DNA of 21,000 nt from Capniomyces stellatus. Taxonomy: Eukaryota > Kickxellomycota > Harpellomycetes > Harpellales > Legeriomycetaceae. Below, one piece after another: positions 17,984-21,000 of this stretch. The DNA lies in assembly GCA_001661515.1 (NCBI GenBank), contig LUVW01000012.1, positions 540,863 to 561,862 of the forward strand. The letters run 5' to 3'. The notes under the pieces were generated by a model, which ran no database searches, was not told where the DNA came from, and worked only from the letters and a program-made list of their open reading frames with translations. The stretch's first letter is position 1; the number at the start of each line of letters is the position of its first letter. A program made the position numbers and the translations under genes.

Positions 17984-19407
17984 CTACCCCATTGCCATTC
18001 TTGTTGCATTGTCCAGAATTTGCTGCATTGGTGTACATCTTGCTACCGACATGCCATAAAACTCACCTCCGTACGCCGCTACTGATTGTATTACTGCTGT
18101 TATGACTTTAGCTTTAAATTTGGCTGGGATGTCTCTTCTCTTAAACATGCTATAATTGGCTAGAAACGCTTTGAGTGTTTTTTCTCGTCTGAACTTTAAA
18201 TTGGCTTTAAAGTTCCAATCCTTGCTCATCATAACACCCAAGTATGGGTATTCATCTACCACTGGTACTGGTTTGCCATTCAATTTATATTGCTCAAACA
18301 GTGTTGCTCCCACTGCCATGATGCCGCTCTTTGAATTGTTGATTTTCATGTGCCATTTTTTGCACCATATATCCAGTTTTCTCAGTGCAAACTTCATTTT
18401 ATTCTCATCTTATGCAAGGATTACAGTATCATCTGCGAACAGCAGTCCACGTACTCTTTTTCCAAGTCGTGGTACTGTAGCTCCTGACATTCTTTTAAAT
18501 ATGTCTTTTATGTAGATGTCAAAAAGCAGAGGTGAGATGGGACATCCTTGCCTTAATCCACATTTGTACTTGCTTATCTCTGACAATTGATTGTCTACTC
18601 GAACTGTCATTTTTGGATCAAGATACAATCCTTTTATGACATCAAGTAGTTTTCCTCCAATCTTGTTGTCTTGTAGTTTCTTCATTAACAGGTCATGTGG
18701 AACCCTGTCGTAGGCTTTTTCGAAATCAACAAAGCAGACGTAAGTTGGTTTCCGTTTCATTTTTCTTCGTTTGACTATTTCAAATAAGGCTGTAGCTTGA
18801 CCAATGCTTTCTTCCTGCACCCGGAAGCCAGCCTGCTCCTTACAAAAAAATATTGTGTTGTAAATCTATTTGATTTATTTTGACTACAGCCACTTTAGCT
18901 ATCAACTTGGTTATTGTGGGTATGAGCGAAATTCCCCTGTAGTTGTTAGGATCTCTGTTGTCTCCTTTTTTAAATATTGGTACTACTATGCTAGTATTGC
19001 ATTTATCAGTGAGAATACATTCTCTCCATGCACTTCACTAGTTTAAATATTGATTTTTCCAGATGAAAAGTTGGAACATCCTCTTCTTGGACTAACTTCC
19101 ATAGCTCACTTGGAAACATATCCATTCCCGGAGATTTATTCCTTGGCGTCTGTTGCAATGCACTGACTACTTCCATCCAGGTTGGCTCCATGTCGCATTC
19201 AGAATAATACGACTCTGGTTCTGATTGATTGTTCAGTATATTATCTCTAACCGGTGTTGTTATGACTGGATTATTAAAGTGATCAGCCCAAATTTTGAGC
19301 CTTTGTTGGTCATCTGTAACTACTTGGCCCTCTGAGTCCAACACGCTTCCTGGTCCAAGTTGATTGCTTGTCTCACTCCTGAGGCTCTTCAACTTCCTCC
19401 ATACCAT
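17984..19407 (-). pseudogene. Reverse transcriptase domain of the retrotransposon, broken
   Basis: Frames 19407-19006, about 19024-18850, 18850-18410 and 18397-17984 together spell a non-LTR reverse transcriptase. Motifs seen in order are NKSPGMDMFPSELWK, VVPIFKKGDNRDPNNYRGISL, KEQAGFR, FVDFEKAYDRVPHDLL, CGLRQGCPISPLLF and the catalytic FADD at about 18450-18440, followed by the thumb-side YPYLGVMMSKDW. One frame change falls in a run of seven T (coding strand) at about 18842-18850, just before KEQAGFR. A TAA immediately after FADDTVILA splits the last two frames. The catalytic residues survive but the reading frame does not. Confidence 0.92.
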
Positions 19408-19719
19408 GCGTGAGTTTTTGTCTAGTTCTAGTTCACAAAATGATTTAATGAATCTCTCAGTTTTTCTTACGGTGTTTTGCTACCAGATTTGCAGCTTCCT
19501 GTTTCAACTTTTTAAACTTATTCATCAGAAGATCCCTTTCGGTTTCATCTTTGGCTTTTGTCAGTGCCTGGAAAGTTTCCCTACGGCGTTTAAGCGCCTT
19601 TCTTGTTTTTCTTTATAGACTCCAAGGTCCTCTAAAGTTTTCTGTGTTGATTCCACTATTGTTTGGACAAGCTCATCAATTGAGCCCTCCAAATCAGCCA
19701 ACAGTGCAAATCTATTGTT

Positions 19720-20474
19720 TTATTTTATTTCTTCTCCCTTTTCCTCCATTTTTATGATACTAACTTTTCGGTTTACAACCGCTGTTAATCTAGTCGCTTC
19801 GGTCTTTATCAGCGACACTACGGGGAAATGGTCATTAAGATCTGCATTGGTTAATGTTCCTGCCTTTACAGGATATCCTGTTTGCGGTGTATAAAAGATA
19901 TGATTCAGCATCCTCCCCATTTTCTGACCATCCAGCCTGGAACCTGGTGAGTTGTTGGTATGGAATTTTATCAATCCAACTCCCATATTTTTTTGTCCAG
20001 CTGATTGCTGCCAGTAAGCTCATATTAAGGCCTCCCATAAGTATCAGTCTGGTATCACAATATTTTTTTCCTATCTTTTTGTATAAACTTTTCAACCGCT
20101 GTTTTGGTTGATGTTCTTTGAGCTGTTGTATGCGGCATATGCACATTCACTGTTATCCATTCAATATTTTCATTGGTGAAAGATTGGCCCCGAACTTTGC
20201 TAGCCGTTAAAAATGGTTCTGATGTAATCTCAAGGATGTTCAGCCCACTGTCCTTTTTAACACCAGTCATTAGGCCTGTTCCATTTTTCACTACTCGTTC
20301 TTTTGCTTCAACGCAGGTATACCCATGAATAAAACATTGTTTGGATTTCTCCGTCAGATGTGTTTCCTCAAGACAGAAAATCGTAGGTTTAACTCTGCCA
20401 AGCAATAGGTCAAATTCCTCCTTTTTATGTTGGAGTGAACGTATATTGTAGGTCACTACTTTTATAATTTCCTG
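19720..20474 (-). pseudogene. APE-type endonuclease domain of the retrotransposon, frameshifted
   Basis: The domain is spread over three frames (20456-20055, 20146-19835, 19986-19720). Recognisable motifs in order are TYNIRSL, the catalytic-Glu motif in FCLEETHLT, VNVHMPH (usual form N-x-Y/H-x-P), LILMGGLNM where active elements have Gly-Asp-Phe-Asn, and LNDHFPVV, the C-terminal Asp-His motif. The replacement in the GDFN position removes a catalytic aspartate, and together with the frameshifts shows the domain is dead. Confidence 0.85.
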
Positions 20475-20675
20475 TCAGTTATTAAAAATCGGTGTTGGTC
20501 CCCCAATTGTTTTGGGCAGGTTTCTTCTCTCTTTCTTTTTACGGTCACGTCTGATTTTGCATCTCAGCGCCTTTTGAATTTTTCCAATTTCCTCTCTGGT
20601 GAAATGTAACTCTTCATTGTTAATTAGAGAGACTTTGTGTCCCCAACTCTTGTTTCTTTTTTTTATTTTCTTCAC
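20475..20675 (-). pseudogene. Basic peptide preceding the endonuclease, possible ORF1 tail
   Basis: A 66-codon frame, very rich in Lys and Arg (MKKIKKRNKSWGHK..., CKIRRDRKKKERR), ends at TAA 20477-20475. It is in the same frame as the endonuclease that begins a few codons later (QEIIKVVTYNIRS). It could be the C-terminal tail of ORF1 upstream of ORF2, or the N-terminal part of ORF2 separated by a mutation to stop. Confidence 0.45.
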
Positions 20676-20700
20676 TCTGTGTTCGGTAATATTATAATGG

Positions 20701-21000
20701 CTATAGAAGTTGATGTAATTTTTTACTGTTTTCTAATATAGTTTTGGTACATTGAGTTCTAGTATTGCTTTGTTGTTTTGTTTTGTGTGGGGTCCTGGGA
20801 TTGTTTTCCAAAATATTCTTTTTTCTCGTCTCCATACTTATTTTATCTTTAGTTTTTTTTATTAAAATCTTACTTTGCTTTTGCTTTTGCTTTTGCTTTT
20901 GCTTTTGCTTTTGCTTTTGCTTTTGCTTTTGCTTTTGCTTTTTTAAAAAGAAAAAGAATTTTTAGAGCCATATTATGGAAATAAATGGTTGTGACTTGTG
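20701..21000. other. Right edge of the window, no gene recognised
   Basis: T-rich flank of the retrotransposon containing the TTTTGC array described separately. No coding region supported. Confidence 0.5.
20874..20938. repeat. Hexanucleotide satellite (TTTTGC)n, about 11 copies
   Basis: A perfect array of TTTTGC units over 65 bp, followed by a short T-then-A stretch (TTTTTTAAAAAGAAAAAG). It lies about 170 bp beyond the apparent 5' side of the minus-strand retrotransposon. Non-coding as far as I can tell; a plus-strand frame across it gives only a Cys-Phe repeat. Confidence 0.95.

Larger units (their letters stand above)
17490..20700 (-). mobile_element. Degenerate non-LTR (LINE-type) retrotransposon
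   Basis: Read on the minus strand, the element runs from about 20700 (5') to about 17490 (3'). In order there is a basic segment (20675-20475), an APE-type endonuclease (about 20477-19720), a linker rich in Lys/Glu, a reverse transcriptase (about 19407-17984) and a C-terminal Trp/Arg-rich region (about 17980-17490). The coding sequence changes frame many times and has in-frame stops, so it cannot produce a full protein. No long terminal repeats flank it. Exact ends are not visible: no clear poly-A tail or target-site duplication. A TTTTGC satellite lies just beyond the 5' side. The element is probably truncated, with most of ORF1 absent. Confidence 0.9.

Noticed and set aside
20765..20965. 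Plus-strand frame with a Cys-Phe repeat at the right edge
   Set aside because: Simply the translation of the TTTTGC satellite and its T-rich flank.

Overview
This window looks like nuclear DNA of a low-GC fungus, probably an early-diverging (zygomycete-grade) lineage. I see spliced genes with short GT-AG introns, no bacterial operon architecture, and homologues of conserved eukaryotic proteins: a Golgi tethering subunit, a small-subunit processome WD protein, a complex I assembly factor and a membrane-anchored cysteine synthase of the fungal Mcy1 type. Intergenic DNA is very A+T rich, microsatellites are frequent, and a decayed non-LTR retrotransposon is present. The complex I assembly factor argues against Saccharomyces-like yeasts that have lost complex I. 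The exact taxon is inference.

Layout from left to right: (1) 51-3840, minus strand: COG5, four exons. (2) 4608-5129, minus: an orphan 173-residue ORF with a retroelement Gag-like look. (3) 5598-7351, plus: Mcy1-type cysteine synthase in four exons, one of them a 12-nt microexon. (4) 7352-8467: gene-free, with two hairpin-forming inverted repeats and an 8-bp satellite. (5) 8468-9262, plus: a type II membrane protein resembling a family-25 glycosyltransferase. (6) 9501-10559, minus: a secreted cysteine-rich protein of about seven 46-residue repeats, interrupted by one in-frame TAA. (7) 10560-12239: about 1.7 kb without a convincing gene. (8) 12240-13228, minus: an NDUFAF3-like (DUF498) complex I assembly factor, three exons. 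(9) 13856-17233, plus: UTP12/DIP2 (human WDR3), single exon. (10) about 17490-20700, minus: a non-LTR retrotransposon relic with endonuclease and reverse transcriptase broken by frameshifts and stops, followed by a TTTTGC hexamer satellite.

The genes do not form a pathway. They are unrelated housekeeping genes (Golgi traffic, cysteine metabolism, ribosome biogenesis, mitochondrial complex I assembly) interspersed with lineage-specific surface or secreted proteins and mobile-element debris. The most notable signals are the 12-nt microexon in the cysteine synthase; the uniform intron signature (all eight inferred introns begin GTAA and end TAG); the premature stop inside the cysteine-rich repeat protein; and a strong G-to-C skew reversal along the coding strand of both long genes, which follows transcription direction rather than the chromosome strand. 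I found no clear multi-gene novel system. The best candidates for something undescribed are the cysteine-rich repeat family and the 4608-5129 orphan ORF.
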